This document shows positions 14,267 to 22,612 of a DNA stretch of 30,385 nt, piece by piece; the stretch's first letter is position 1; every line of letters begins with the position of its first letter. Source of the DNA: an uncultured Eubacteriales bacterium (lineage in GTDB: Bacteria > Bacillota > Clostridia > Oscillospirales > Oscillospiraceae); assembly GCA_902475435.1 (NCBI GenBank), contig CABRZL010000020.1, positions 1-30,385 of the forward strand, written 5' to 3'. Below the pieces are notes generated by a model, which was given only the letters and a program-made list of their open reading frames with translations, had not been told where the DNA came from and ran no database searches. The position numbers were made by a program, and so were the translations under genes.

Positions 14267-15982
14267 ATGAAAAAGAGAGCGCTTGCGCTGCTGCTGGTTG
14301 CCCTGATGGTGTTGGGCTGCACGGCTTGTGGCGATTCCGCTTCCTCCTCTGCCGCGGCTTCCGGCGAAACTGCCGGTTCTACTGCTGCATCTGGCACTGA
14401 GAATGACGGAACTGCTGCAACAACTACCTCAGGTAATTATCTCAATATTATGACAGAGGTTGAGGTCGCATCCCTGGATCCTCAGGTTGCTACAGATGGT
14501 ACCTCTTTTGAGGTGATTGCTGACTACACTGACGGGTTGATGCAGATGGACGCCGAGGGTGCCGCTGTTCCCGCGATTGCCGAGAGCTATGAGCTTTCCG
14601 AGGATGGCACAACTTACACCTTTAAAATTCGTGAAGACGCTAAGTGGTCGAATGGAGATCCCGTCACTGCCGATGACTTTGTCTTTGGCTGGCAGCGTGC
14701 GGTAGATCCGAACACCGCTTCTGAGTATTCCTACATGCTCAGCGACATTGGTCAGGTTGTAAACGCAGCTGAGATCATTGCCGGCGAGAAGTCTGTGGAA
14801 GAGCTGGGCGTCAAGGCTGTTGACGAAAAGACTTTGGAGGTTCAGCTGAACGTGCCCGTGTCTTACTTCCTGTCTCTGATGTATTTCCCCACGTTCTACC
14901 CCATTAACCGTGCGTTCTATGATTCTCTGGAAGAAGGCACGTTTGGCACAAGTCCTGAGACTGTGCTCTCCAACGGTGCGTTTATTCTTGAGAGCTATGA
15001 ACCCGCTGCGCTGAACTTCACGTTGAAGAAGAATCCCGATTACTACGATGCAGATAAGATTCAGCTGGAAGGCCTAAACTATCAGGTAATCAAGGATCCC
15101 CAGCAGGCGCTGATGAGCTATCAGTCCGGTGATCTGGATGTTGTGAAGCTTTCCGGCGATCAGGTTGACCAGGTGAAGGACGATCCCTGCTTCACCGCGC
15201 ACGGCGCAGGTTACCTCTGGTACCTGACGATGAATATGAGCGGTGTGGAAGCGCTTTCCAATGTAAATATGCGTCTGGCAATTTCCAATGCACTGGATCG
15301 CGAAGCAATTGTAAATGATGTGGTAAAGGATGGTTCTGTCGCTACATATACCGCAGTGCCGCCACAGTTTGCCACCGGTCCCGACGGTTCTGATTTCTCT
15401 GCAGATCAGACCATGTTCCAGGACTATTGTGCGGATAATGCAGAGAAGGCCAAAGAGTACTTTGACAAAGCTTGTGAGGAACTGGGACAGACTGAGTTTA
15501 CCTTTGAACTTCTGGTAGAGGATCAGACCGAAACACAGAATGTCGGTGCCGTTATCAAGGAGCAGATTGAGTCTGCATTGCCCGGCGTAACGCTGAACCT
15601 GAAGGTTGAGCCCAAGAAGCAGCGGCTTGACGATATCCAGAACGGCAACTATGAAATCTGCCTGACCCGTTGGGGCCCCGACTACGCCGATCCTATGACC
15701 TACCTCAACATGTGGGTTACGGACTGCTCCAACAACTATGGTCTGTGGAGCAACGCTGAGTACGACGCCATCATCGAGAACTGCACCACCGGTGAGTTGT
15801 GCACGGATCCCGAGGGACGTTGGGATGCCCTGTATGATGCAGAACAAATCGTGATGGAAGAGGCTGTAATTGCGCCTGTCTATACCAAAGCTGACGCCTG
15901 CATGATTAGCAGCAACGTCTCCGGTATCGAGTTCCACCCCGTTGCACTGAACCGCGTGTATAAAAACGCCACGAAGGGTTAA
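14267..15982 (+). CDS. oppA: Oligopeptide ABC transporter, substrate-binding lipoprotein
   Basis: A 571-residue extracytoplasmic binding protein of the SBP_bac_5 (OppA/DppA) family that captures peptides for the OppBCDF translocator. A lipoprotein signal is visible: KKR, a hydrophobic core LALLLVALMVLG, then Cys18 as the probable lipidated residue (lipobox VLGC; Cys21 in TACG is an alternative). A low-complexity Ser/Ala/Thr-rich linker covers about 24-60. The mature domain begins at NYLNIMTEVEVASLDPQ and contains the family motif YTFKIREDAKWSNGDPVTA. The start follows AAAGGAGAG at 7 nt. A strong promoter and a hairpin after the gene fit the usual excess of binding protein over the rest of the operon. 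The peptides bound are unknown. Confidence 0.95.
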   Translation: MKKRALALLLVALMVLGCTACGDSASSSAAASGETAGSTAASGTENDGTAATTTSGNYLNIMTEVEVASLDPQVATDGTSFEVIADYTDGLMQMDAEGAAVPAIAESYELSEDGTTYTFKIREDAKWSNGDPVTADDFVFGWQRAVDPNTASEYSYMLSDIGQVVNAAEIIAGEKSVEELGVKAVDEKTLEVQLNVPVSYFLSLMYFPTFYPINRAFYDSLEEGTFGTSPETVLSNGAFILESYEPAALNFTLKKNPDYYDADKIQLEGLNYQVIKDPQQALMSYQSGDLDVVKLSGDQVDQVKDDPCFTAHGAGYLWYLTMNMSGVEALSNVNMRLAISNALDREAIVNDVVKDGSVATYTAVPPQFATGPDGSDFSADQTMFQDYCADNAEKAKEYFDKACEELGQTEFTFELLVEDQTETQNVGAVIKEQIESALPGVTLNLKVEPKKQRLDDIQNGNYEICLTRWGPDYADPMTYLNMWVTDCSNNYGLWSNAEYDAIIENCTTGELCTDPEGRWDALYDAEQIVMEEAVIAPVYTKADACMISSNVSGIEFHPVALNRVYKNATKG

Positions 15983-16009
15983 TTGCAGGACGAGTGAATA
16001 CTGGAAATC

Positions 16010-16046
16010 GGACCGCACAGTGGTTATATTATTCCGCTGTGCGGCC
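16010..16046 (+). terminator. Intercistronic hairpin between oppA and oppB
   Basis: CCGCACAG (16013-16020) pairs with CTGTGCGG (16037-16044), extended by GG/CC across one bulged A. It is followed by only three T. It lies in the 115-nt oppA-oppB gap and is best read as a partial terminator or mRNA-stabilising hairpin favouring oppA expression. Confidence 0.6.
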
Positions 16047-16097
16047 TTTCAGTATGAAAGTTACCATTGACCCAACTGTGGAAAGGAAGGCAAAAGC

Positions 16098-17033
16098 GTG
16101 TTAAAGTATATCCTCAAGCGAGTAGCAATGTCGATTTGTACGCTACTTGTCATTCTCCTGGTACTTTTTACCCTGTTGCAGCTGATGCCGGGCTCTCCAT
16201 TCAATGATGAAAAGATTACGGAAGATCAGCGCGCGGCCCTGGACGCAAAATACGGATTGGACCAACCTCTGGTGGTTCAGTTTGGCCGATATGTGGTCAA
16301 TATGATGCAGGGTGACTTGGGTGTCAGCTATAACATCAGTAAAAATACTCCCATCAGTCAGCTCATTGAAGCACGTCTGCCGATATCAATTCGTATCGGT
16401 GGTCAGGCAGTATTGTTGGGCGCTCTGGTAGGGCTGCTGTTGGGAATTGTCTCCGCGTTGATGCGGGGAACGATTGTTGATTCAATCTGTACATTGATTT
16501 CTGTTATAGGTATTGCAGTGCCGTCCTATGTATTCGCACTGGGATTGAGCTATACCATGGGCTTTAAAGCGGGATGGTTCCCTATGCTTTATGACAGCTC
16601 ACAGGCCTTTCAGTCCTCGGTGCTTCCCTCTATTTCCTTGAGCATGTTCACAATGGCGTCTATTGCCCGATTTACCCGGAGCGAAATGCTGGAGGTTTTG
16701 GACAGCGACTATATGCTCCTGGCGGAGAGCAAGGGAATCAGTGGGGCGTCATTGATTTTCAAGCATGCACTTCGGAATGCATTGATTCCGATTGTGACGG
16801 TTCTGGCGCCCCTGATTGTAGATTTGATGACCGGTTCTCTGGTGGTGGAGAAGATTTTCTCCATTCCAGGCGTCGGCAGCCTGCTGGTGACGGCAATCCA
16901 GTCGAACGACTATAACGTAGTTATTTCGTTGAGTTTTATCTATTCTCTGATGTATATTGTAATTATGCTGGTGGTGGATGTGCTGTACGGCATTATCGAT
17001 CCCAGAATTCGTCTGGCAAAGGATGGTGACTGA
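16098..17033 (+). CDS. oppB: Oligopeptide ABC transporter permease OppB
   Basis: A 311-residue integral membrane permease of the BPD_transp_1 (DppB/OppB) family, one of the two subunits forming the peptide channel. It opens with the conserved MLKYILKRVAMSICTLLVIL helix and the periplasmic stretch GSPFND...LDAKYGLDQPLVVQF. The cytoplasmic coupling loop is LLAESKGISGASLIFKHALR, and FSIPGVGSLLVTAI follows. About six membrane helices are present and length is typical. The start is GTG, set by AAGGAAGG 7 nt upstream. It is separated from oppA by a hairpin and from oppC by 2 nt. Confidence 0.95.
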   Translation: MLKYILKRVAMSICTLLVILLVLFTLLQLMPGSPFNDEKITEDQRAALDAKYGLDQPLVVQFGRYVVNMMQGDLGVSYNISKNTPISQLIEARLPISIRIGGQAVLLGALVGLLLGIVSALMRGTIVDSICTLISVIGIAVPSYVFALGLSYTMGFKAGWFPMLYDSSQAFQSSVLPSISLSMFTMASIARFTRSEMLEVLDSDYMLLAESKGISGASLIFKHALRNALIPIVTVLAPLIVDLMTGSLVVEKIFSIPGVGSLLVTAIQSNDYNVVISLSFIYSLMYIVIMLVVDVLYGIIDPRIRLAKDGD

Positions 17034-17035
17034 TT

Positions 17036-18115
17036 ATGGCAAAGCAAAAGGCAAAACCCATTGTGGCTGCTGGCCCTGTAGACCTGGATTCCATCGAGTT
17101 TCGCCCCGATGATTTCCAGCGAAAGCCTGTGAACGAAAATATCCATACCGATGCCAATTTTGCATCTCAGAATTATTGGAAAGACGTGCGGAAGCGCTTT
17201 TTCTCTAAGAAAAGCGCCGTAGTCGGCTTGATCTTGATTATACTGATTGCGATTATGGCCATTATAGGTCCTCATATGAACGAATATACCTATTCCGGAC
17301 AAACTTTGGCGGAAAAGAACCTGGCGCCTCGTATCCCCGGAATCGAGGAACTTGGAATCTTTGATGGCAGCGAGAAAATGTCCACCACTACCGGAACCAA
17401 GATCGTGAATAATTACGAGGAAAAGGGACTGGATGATACCTACTATTGGTTTGGATCAGATACGCTGGGACGCGATATTTGGACTCGTGTTTGGTCTGGT
17501 ACCCGGATTTCTCTGATTATTGCCGTTGTGGCGACTGTAATTGATATGATTATCGGTATGAGTTATGGATTGATCTCCGGCTATTTTGGCGGCATGGTGG
17601 ACAGTGTCATGCAGCGTATTGCGGAGATTGCCAACAGTATTCCGCGTCTTGTCATTGTGACGCTGCTGCTTTTGGTGTTGAAACCTGGCCTGTGGACGAT
17701 CATTTTTGCATTGATGCTGACGGAATGGATCGGAATGAGCCGTATTGCCCGTGCGGAAATGCTTAAACTGAAGGAGCAGGAATTTGTATTGGCCTCCCGG
17801 ACTTTGGGAGCAGGAAGCTTCTTTATCATCTTTAAAGAAGTCCTGCCGAATATCATTGGACCCATCATTACACAGTGCATGCTCTCCATCCCCACGGCCA
17901 TTTTCACCGAGGCGTTTTTGAGCTTTGTAGGCCTTGGCATTCCCGTACCGGAGTGTTCCCTCGGTTCTTTGATTAACGATGCGTTCAACAGCTTTACTAC
18001 GCATCCCTATCAGATCATTCCGCCAATTGTGATTATGGCGCTGCTGATGCTGAGCTTTAATATTTTGGCTGACGGCCTTCGCGAAGCGCTGGATCCAAAG
18101 ATGAAGGAAGCATAA
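17036..18115 (+). CDS. oppC: Oligopeptide ABC transporter permease OppC
   Basis: A 359-residue permease, the OppB partner. A long cytoplasmic N-terminus (about residues 1-58, with the OppC_N-type segment NYWKDVRKRFFSKKSAVVG) precedes helix 1. An extracytoplasmic insert (about 80-145) leads to FGSDTLGRDIWTRVWSGTR, a signature of the DppC/OppC family. The coupling loop is EQEFVLASRTLGAGSFFIIF. The C-terminus contains LADGLREALDPKM, also typical. The gene starts 2 nt after oppB. It is somewhat longer than many OppC proteins because of the insert between helix 1 and the GRD motif. Confidence 0.95.
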   Translation: MAKQKAKPIVAAGPVDLDSIEFRPDDFQRKPVNENIHTDANFASQNYWKDVRKRFFSKKSAVVGLILIILIAIMAIIGPHMNEYTYSGQTLAEKNLAPRIPGIEELGIFDGSEKMSTTTGTKIVNNYEEKGLDDTYYWFGSDTLGRDIWTRVWSGTRISLIIAVVATVIDMIIGMSYGLISGYFGGMVDSVMQRIAEIANSIPRLVIVTLLLLVLKPGLWTIIFALMLTEWIGMSRIARAEMLKLKEQEFVLASRTLGAGSFFIIFKEVLPNIIGPIITQCMLSIPTAIFTEAFLSFVGLGIPVPECSLGSLINDAFNSFTTHPYQIIPPIVIMALLMLSFNILADGLREALDPKMKEA

Positions 18116-18127
18116 GGGGGCGGAATT

Positions 18128-19201
18128 ATGGCAGAAAAAGAACAGATTTTAAAAATCCGCGACCTGGATATCAGCTTTAAGACCTCTTCCGGCTTTGTTC
18201 ATGCCATTCGCGGCGTGAATATTGATCTGATGAAGGGGGAGACGGTGGCCATCGTAGGCGAATCCGGCTCTGGTAAGTCTGTAACCATGAAAGCTGCAAT
18301 GGGAATTCTGGCCAAAAATGCCACCGTAGGCAGTGGTACCATTGAGTTTTCCTATCACCATGACGACGGCACACCGGAGACCGTGGATATTCTGAAAAAA
18401 GACAAGAAGTGGATCCGCCGGCATATCAATGGCAAACGGATCGCTATGGTGTTCCAGGACCCCATGACCTCTCTGGACCCTACCATGAGCATAGGGAAAC
18501 AGATCATGGAGGGCATGATCTGGCACTATAAGACCTCTAAGGCAGAGGCATATAAGAAAGCACTGAATTTGCTGGAACTGGTAGGCATTACGGATGCGGA
18601 AAAACGCATGAAGAACTATCCGCATCAGCTCTCCGGCGGTATGCGTCAGCGTGTGGTAATCGCGATTGCTCTGGCATGCGATCCGGATTTACTGATCTGT
18701 GATGAGCCGACGACGGCGCTGGATGTGACCATTCAGGCAAAAATTCTGGAGCTTATCAAAGACATTCAAGCCAAGACGGGAATTTCAGTCATCTATATTA
18801 CCCATGACCTTGGCGTAGTCGCAAAAGTGGCGGATTTTGTCAACGTCATGTATGCGGGTAAAATCGTAGAACGTGGAACGATAGATGAGATCTTCTATGA
18901 TCCGCGGCATCCCTATACCTGGGGCTTGTTGTCGGCAATGCCGGATCTGGATACGGCAGACGATAGATTGTATACCATTCCCGGCAGTCCTCCCAATCTG
19001 TTGTATGAGCCAAAGGGAGACGCGTTTGTCGACCGGAATGAATTTGCACTGAATATTGACGATCGGCTGGATCCGCCTATGTTTAAAGTTTCAGATACCC
19101 ACTATGCGGCCACTTGGCTGCTGAATCCCAGAGCGCCTAAGGTGGAGATGCCCCAGGAACTTCGGGATAGGATTGACCGGATGAAGAAGGAGGGGATGTA
19201 A
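18128..19201 (+). CDS. oppD: Oligopeptide ABC transporter ATPase OppD
   Basis: A 357-residue ATP-binding subunit that powers uptake together with OppF. Walker A is GESGSGKS (44-51), the Q-loop MVFQDPMTSLDPT, the signature LSGGMRQRV, Walker B LLICDEPTTALD, and the H-loop ITHDLG. The C-terminal oligo_HPY extension (HPYTWGLLSAMPDLD, then IPGSPPNL) identifies the OppD/DppD branch. In the last segment, HYAATWLLNPRAP sits where many homologues have a Cys (GHxVACWL type). The start follows GGGGGCGG. The stop codon is immediately adjacent to the oppF ATG. Confidence 0.96.
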   Translation: MAEKEQILKIRDLDISFKTSSGFVHAIRGVNIDLMKGETVAIVGESGSGKSVTMKAAMGILAKNATVGSGTIEFSYHHDDGTPETVDILKKDKKWIRRHINGKRIAMVFQDPMTSLDPTMSIGKQIMEGMIWHYKTSKAEAYKKALNLLELVGITDAEKRMKNYPHQLSGGMRQRVVIAIALACDPDLLICDEPTTALDVTIQAKILELIKDIQAKTGISVIYITHDLGVVAKVADFVNVMYAGKIVERGTIDEIFYDPRHPYTWGLLSAMPDLDTADDRLYTIPGSPPNLLYEPKGDAFVDRNEFALNIDDRLDPPMFKVSDTHYAATWLLNPRAPKVEMPQELRDRIDRMKKEGM

Positions 19202-20122
19202 ATGGCAGAGCCTGTATTAAAAGTAGAGGGGCTCAAGCAGTATTTCCCTATCAGCCGTAAATTCACGGTCAAAGCTGTAGACGGCGTATCCTTTGATATT
19301 CTTCCCGGGGAAACTTACGGTTTGGTGGGAGAGTCCGGCTCCGGCAAGTCCACCATTGGGCGCAGCGTAATTCGGCTCTACAACCCCACGGATGGTACCA
19401 TTACTTTTGATGGAGAAGATATTTCCGGCAAGTTGACCAAAGATAAGCGATCCAAGCTTCGGACACAGATGCAGATGATTTTCCAGGATCCCATGGCGTG
19501 CTTGAATCCGCGGAAAAAAGTGGTTGATATTATCGCAGAGGGGCTGGATATTCATCATCTCTACAGCTCCAAAGCGGAACGGGAAGATAAGGTGGCAAAG
19601 ATTCTACAAAAGGTAGGTTTGGCACCGGAACATGCCGAGCGGTATCCACACCAGTTTTCCGGCGGTCAGCGCCAGCGTGTGGGAATTGCCCGGGCGCTTA
19701 TTATGAATCCCAAACTTATCATCGCAGACGAATGTATTTCTGCACTGGATGTATCCATTCAGGCGCAGGTAGTGAATCTGATGAAGGATATTCAGAAAGA
19801 AACCGGCACGGCATATATGTTTATTGCCCATGATTTGTCCATGGTCAAATATATTTCGGACCGGATTGGCGTATTACATTTGGGACATCTGCTGGAAAGC
19901 GGGACCAAGGATGAGATTTTTTCTAATCCGATTCATCCCTATACCAGAAGCCTTCTCAGTGCAATTCCGCATCCGAACCCAAGAGTAGAGAAACAGCGTG
20001 TCGCCCTGAGCTATGATTATGCGACATCTGGTATTGACTATAATGTTGGAGAACAGCATTTGATCAGCGGTACGCACTATGTGCTTGGAACTGACGAAGA
20101 AATTGCAAAGTGGACAAAATAA
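19202..20122 (+). CDS. oppF: Oligopeptide ABC transporter ATPase OppF
   Basis: A 306-residue second ATPase of the importer. Walker A is GESGSGKS (43-50), the Q-loop MIFQDPMACLNPR, the signature FSGGQRQRV, Walker B LIIADECISALD and the H-loop IAHDLS. Walker B is followed by Cys where Pro (DEP) is most common; the catalytic Glu is kept. The C-terminus is short and lacks the usual proline-rich oligo_HPY tail, ending GTHYVLGTDEEIAKW. The ATG directly abuts the oppD stop, with AAGGAGGGG as ribosome site, so the two ATPases are coupled. It is the last gene of the operon, before a strong terminator. Confidence 0.95.
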   Translation: MAEPVLKVEGLKQYFPISRKFTVKAVDGVSFDILPGETYGLVGESGSGKSTIGRSVIRLYNPTDGTITFDGEDISGKLTKDKRSKLRTQMQMIFQDPMACLNPRKKVVDIIAEGLDIHHLYSSKAEREDKVAKILQKVGLAPEHAERYPHQFSGGQRQRVGIARALIMNPKLIIADECISALDVSIQAQVVNLMKDIQKETGTAYMFIAHDLSMVKYISDRIGVLHLGHLLESGTKDEIFSNPIHPYTRSLLSAIPHPNPRVEKQRVALSYDYATSGIDYNVGEQHLISGTHYVLGTDEEIAKWTK

Positions 20123-20125
20123 AAG

Positions 20126-20161
20126 GCAGCGCCGCTTCTGAAAGCGGCGCTGCTCTTTTTA
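20126..20161. terminator. Convergent terminator of opp and ftsH operons
   Basis: A perfect 12-bp stem GCAGCGCCGCTT/AAGCGGCGCTGC (20126-20137, 20142-20153) with a CTGA loop is followed by TCTTTTTA on the plus strand and CTTTTATTTT on the minus strand. The ftsH stop codon lies in the plus-strand T-tract. Confidence 0.93.
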
Positions 20162-22045
20162 TTCCGTTTCAGATTCATCTGTAGAAGGCGACGACTTTGG
20201 AGCCTCTGACAATTTAGGGGCCTGCATCATTTGCTTGAAGGTCTCGCCATCCATGGTTTCGTGCTCCAGCAGATAGTCTGAAATCATTTGCAGCTTATCC
20301 AAGTTTGCTTTTAAAATGTCTTCGCACTTCCGGTAGGAATTCTGTAAGATCTCCTGGACTTCCTCGTCAATGTGGGAAGCGGATTCCTCGGAATACCCTT
20401 TGGTGTGGCCGTAATCCCTGCCGATAAACACTTCGCCGTCGGAATCGAAGGATACCGGACCCAATCTGCTGCTCATGCCGTATTTGGTGACCATTTTTTT
20501 CGCAATTGAAGTGGCTCGTTGGATATCGTTTGAAGCGCCGGTGGAGATGTCATCCAGCATCAGTGCTTCAGCGACCCGCCCTCCCAATAGAGAAACGATT
20601 TGATCCAGCATTTCGTTTCGGCTCATGTAGCTGTGGTCTTCTGTAGGCAGAGAAATCGTCATGCCGCCGGCCATGCCCCGTGGCACAATAGAGATCTGAT
20701 GCACGGGATCGTGGTGGGGAAGCGCATCCATCACAATGGCGTGGCCCGCCTCATGGACCGCAGTGAGTTTTCGTTCTGGTTCGGGCACCACGCGGCTCTT
20801 TTTCTCAGGACCGGCGATGACTTTAATCATGGAAGTTTCAATGTCCTCCATGCAGATCACAGGGCGTCCCAGCTTTGCGGCACGAAGAGCGGATTCATTG
20901 AGCAGGTTTTGGAGGTCGGCCCCGGTAAATCCAGCGGTTTGCCTTGCAATGACATCCAACTTGACGTCGTCGGAGAGCGGTTTGTTCCGGGCATGAACTT
21001 TGAGAATTTCTTCCCGGCCCTTGGTGTCCGGCGCGCCGACATAGACTTGACGGTCGAATCTTCCGGGACGCAGCAGCGCGCTGTCCAAAATATCCACCCG
21101 GTTGGTGGCGGCCATGACAATGACCCCTTCGTTGTTATTAAAACCGTCCATTTCTACCAAAAGCTGATTCAGAGTTTGTTCACGTTCATCATGGCCGCCG
21201 CCCAAACCTGCGCCCCTCTGACGGCCTACGGCGTCAATTTCATCAATAAAAATAATGGCGGGAGCATGTTTTTTTGCCTGATCGAACAGATCGCGGACAC
21301 GGCTGGCGCCGACGCCCACATATAGTTCCACAAAATCAGAGCCGGAAATGGATAAGAATTGGACGCCGGCCTCACCGGCAACGGCTTTTGCAATCAGGGT
21401 TTTGCCGGTGCCCGGCGGTCCCACTAAAAGAATGCCCTTTGGAATTTTGGCGCCCAAACGCGTGTATTTGTCGGGATTTCGGAGGAAATCTACAACCTCC
21501 TGGAGTTCTGCCTTTTCCTCATCCGCACCAGCCACATCGTTAAAGGTAACTCGGTTGTTTTCATCAATGCCAACGGTGGTCCGGGCCTTGGCAAACTTCA
21601 TGGTGCCTTTCTCACCACCAGCACCGGCACCAGCCATCCGGCTGACCATAAACAGCCACACACCCAGGACCAGAAGGGCGATGAGGATATAGGGGACAAA
21701 CATCAGCCACCAGGGTGTTTCCGACACGGCCGGATAGTCGTAGTCCTCCAGAATACCTGCTTCATACTGTTCTGTCACCAGATCATTGAAATCCTGATAG
21801 AACACGGAGAAACTTGCAATATGAAAGGTACGCTGATCATCGCCGTTTTCATCCGGTTCCCGCAGCGTTACCTTCAGGGTGTTGTCGGTTAGGGTAAAGG
21901 ATTTTACCTGTTCCGATTCAAACAGATCGCGGATATCACTGTAAGCGTAGTCCTCTGAATCTACAGTGGGCATGCGCATGGCCCAAATGGCAATGCCCAG
22001 AATGAAGAAGATCAGAATAAGAAAGACAATGTTGCTTTTTTTCAA
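20159..22045 (-). CDS. ftsH: ATP-dependent zinc metalloprotease FtsH
   Basis: A 628-residue membrane AAA+ protease that degrades misfolded membrane proteins and regulators. TM1 spans about 4-22, an extracytoplasmic domain 25-108, and TM2 111-134. The AAA domain has Walker A GPPGTGKT (209-216), pore loop YVGVGA, Walker B IIFIDEIDAVGRQRG and second region of homology LLRPGRFDRQV. The zinc site is HEAGH (431-435), and a later acidic ligand is in DISTGASNDI. The start is taken as TTG at 22045 because AGGGAG lies 8 nt upstream. The GTG at 22054 overlaps that site and would add only three residues. It is last gene of the gdpP-ftsH operon, 28 nt after hpt. Confidence 0.96.
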   Translation of the reverse strand: MKKSNIVFLILIFFILGIAIWAMRMPTVDSEDYAYSDIRDLFESEQVKSFTLTDNTLKVTLREPDENGDDQRTFHIASFSVFYQDFNDLVTEQYEAGILEDYDYPAVSETPWWLMFVPYILIALLVLGVWLFMVSRMAGAGAGGEKGTMKFAKARTTVGIDENNRVTFNDVAGADEEKAELQEVVDFLRNPDKYTRLGAKIPKGILLVGPPGTGKTLIAKAVAGEAGVQFLSISGSDFVELYVGVGASRVRDLFDQAKKHAPAIIFIDEIDAVGRQRGAGLGGGHDEREQTLNQLLVEMDGFNNNEGVIVMAATNRVDILDSALLRPGRFDRQVYVGAPDTKGREEILKVHARNKPLSDDVKLDVIARQTAGFTGADLQNLLNESALRAAKLGRPVICMEDIETSMIKVIAGPEKKSRVVPEPERKLTAVHEAGHAIVMDALPHHDPVHQISIVPRGMAGGMTISLPTEDHSYMSRNEMLDQIVSLLGGRVAEALMLDDISTGASNDIQRATSIAKKMVTKYGMSSRLGPVSFDSDGEVFIGRDYGHTKGYSEESASHIDEEVQEILQNSYRKCEDILKANLDKLQMISDYLLEHETMDGETFKQMMQAPKLSEAPKSSPSTDESETE

Positions 22046-22073
22046 TGGGGTCACTCCCTTGCGTATGTAGTGA

Positions 22074-22610
22074 TCAACTGTAAATGCAGGGCTTTAGAAC
22101 CCCGATGCAGGACAAGTTGCGATATTTTTGATTATAGTCCAAACCATAGCCTACCACAAAGGCGTCCGGAACAGTGAACCCGACCAGGTCAGCTTCGACA
22201 GGTGCCTCACGACGGCTGGGTTTGTCCAGTAGTACCACCAGTTTTAGGGAGGCGGGCTTTTGTGCCTTCAAAAGTCCCATTACAAAGTGCAGCGTACGGC
22301 CTGTGTCTAAGATATCCTCTATGACAATGATATCTTTTCCCGTCACATCTAGCTCAAATGGTTCTGTTACAGTCAGTTCCCCGGGACGAGTGGCCATGGC
22401 TCGATAGGAGGAAAGCGTCATGGACTCCAGCGTACAGGGCAAATTGATTTCTCGCATCAGATCTGCGGTGAAGACCAGGCTGCCCTTCATGATACACAGG
22501 AGGACTGGCTCTCTGCCTCGATATTCCTCTGTCAGTTCCTTGCCCAGTTCCTGCACCCGACGGTGAATTTCTTCCGGAGTAAACATGACGTATTCCAAAT
22601 CCTTGTTCAT
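22074..22610 (-). CDS. hpt: Hypoxanthine(-guanine) phosphoribosyltransferase
   Basis: A 178-residue cytosolic purine-salvage enzyme transferring phosphoribose from PRPP to hypoxanthine or guanine. The PRPP-binding motif IIVIEDILDTGRTL is intact. LLCIMKGSLVF carries the conserved Lys-Gly cis-peptide loop. VVGYGLDYNQKYRNL is the C-terminal dimer/base-binding segment. Length is normal. The ATG at 22610 lies 2 nt after the tilS stop, with GGAGG inside the end of tilS, so the two are coupled. The tilS-hpt-ftsH order is widely conserved in Bacillota. Confidence 0.97.
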   Translation of the reverse strand: MNKDLEYVMFTPEEIHRRVQELGKELTEEYRGREPVLLCIMKGSLVFTADLMREINLPCTLESMTLSSYRAMATRPGELTVTEPFELDVTGKDIIVIEDILDTGRTLHFVMGLLKAQKPASLKLVVLLDKPSRREAPVEADLVGFTVPDAFVVGYGLDYNQKYRNLSCIGVLKPCIYS

Positions 22611-22612
22611 TT

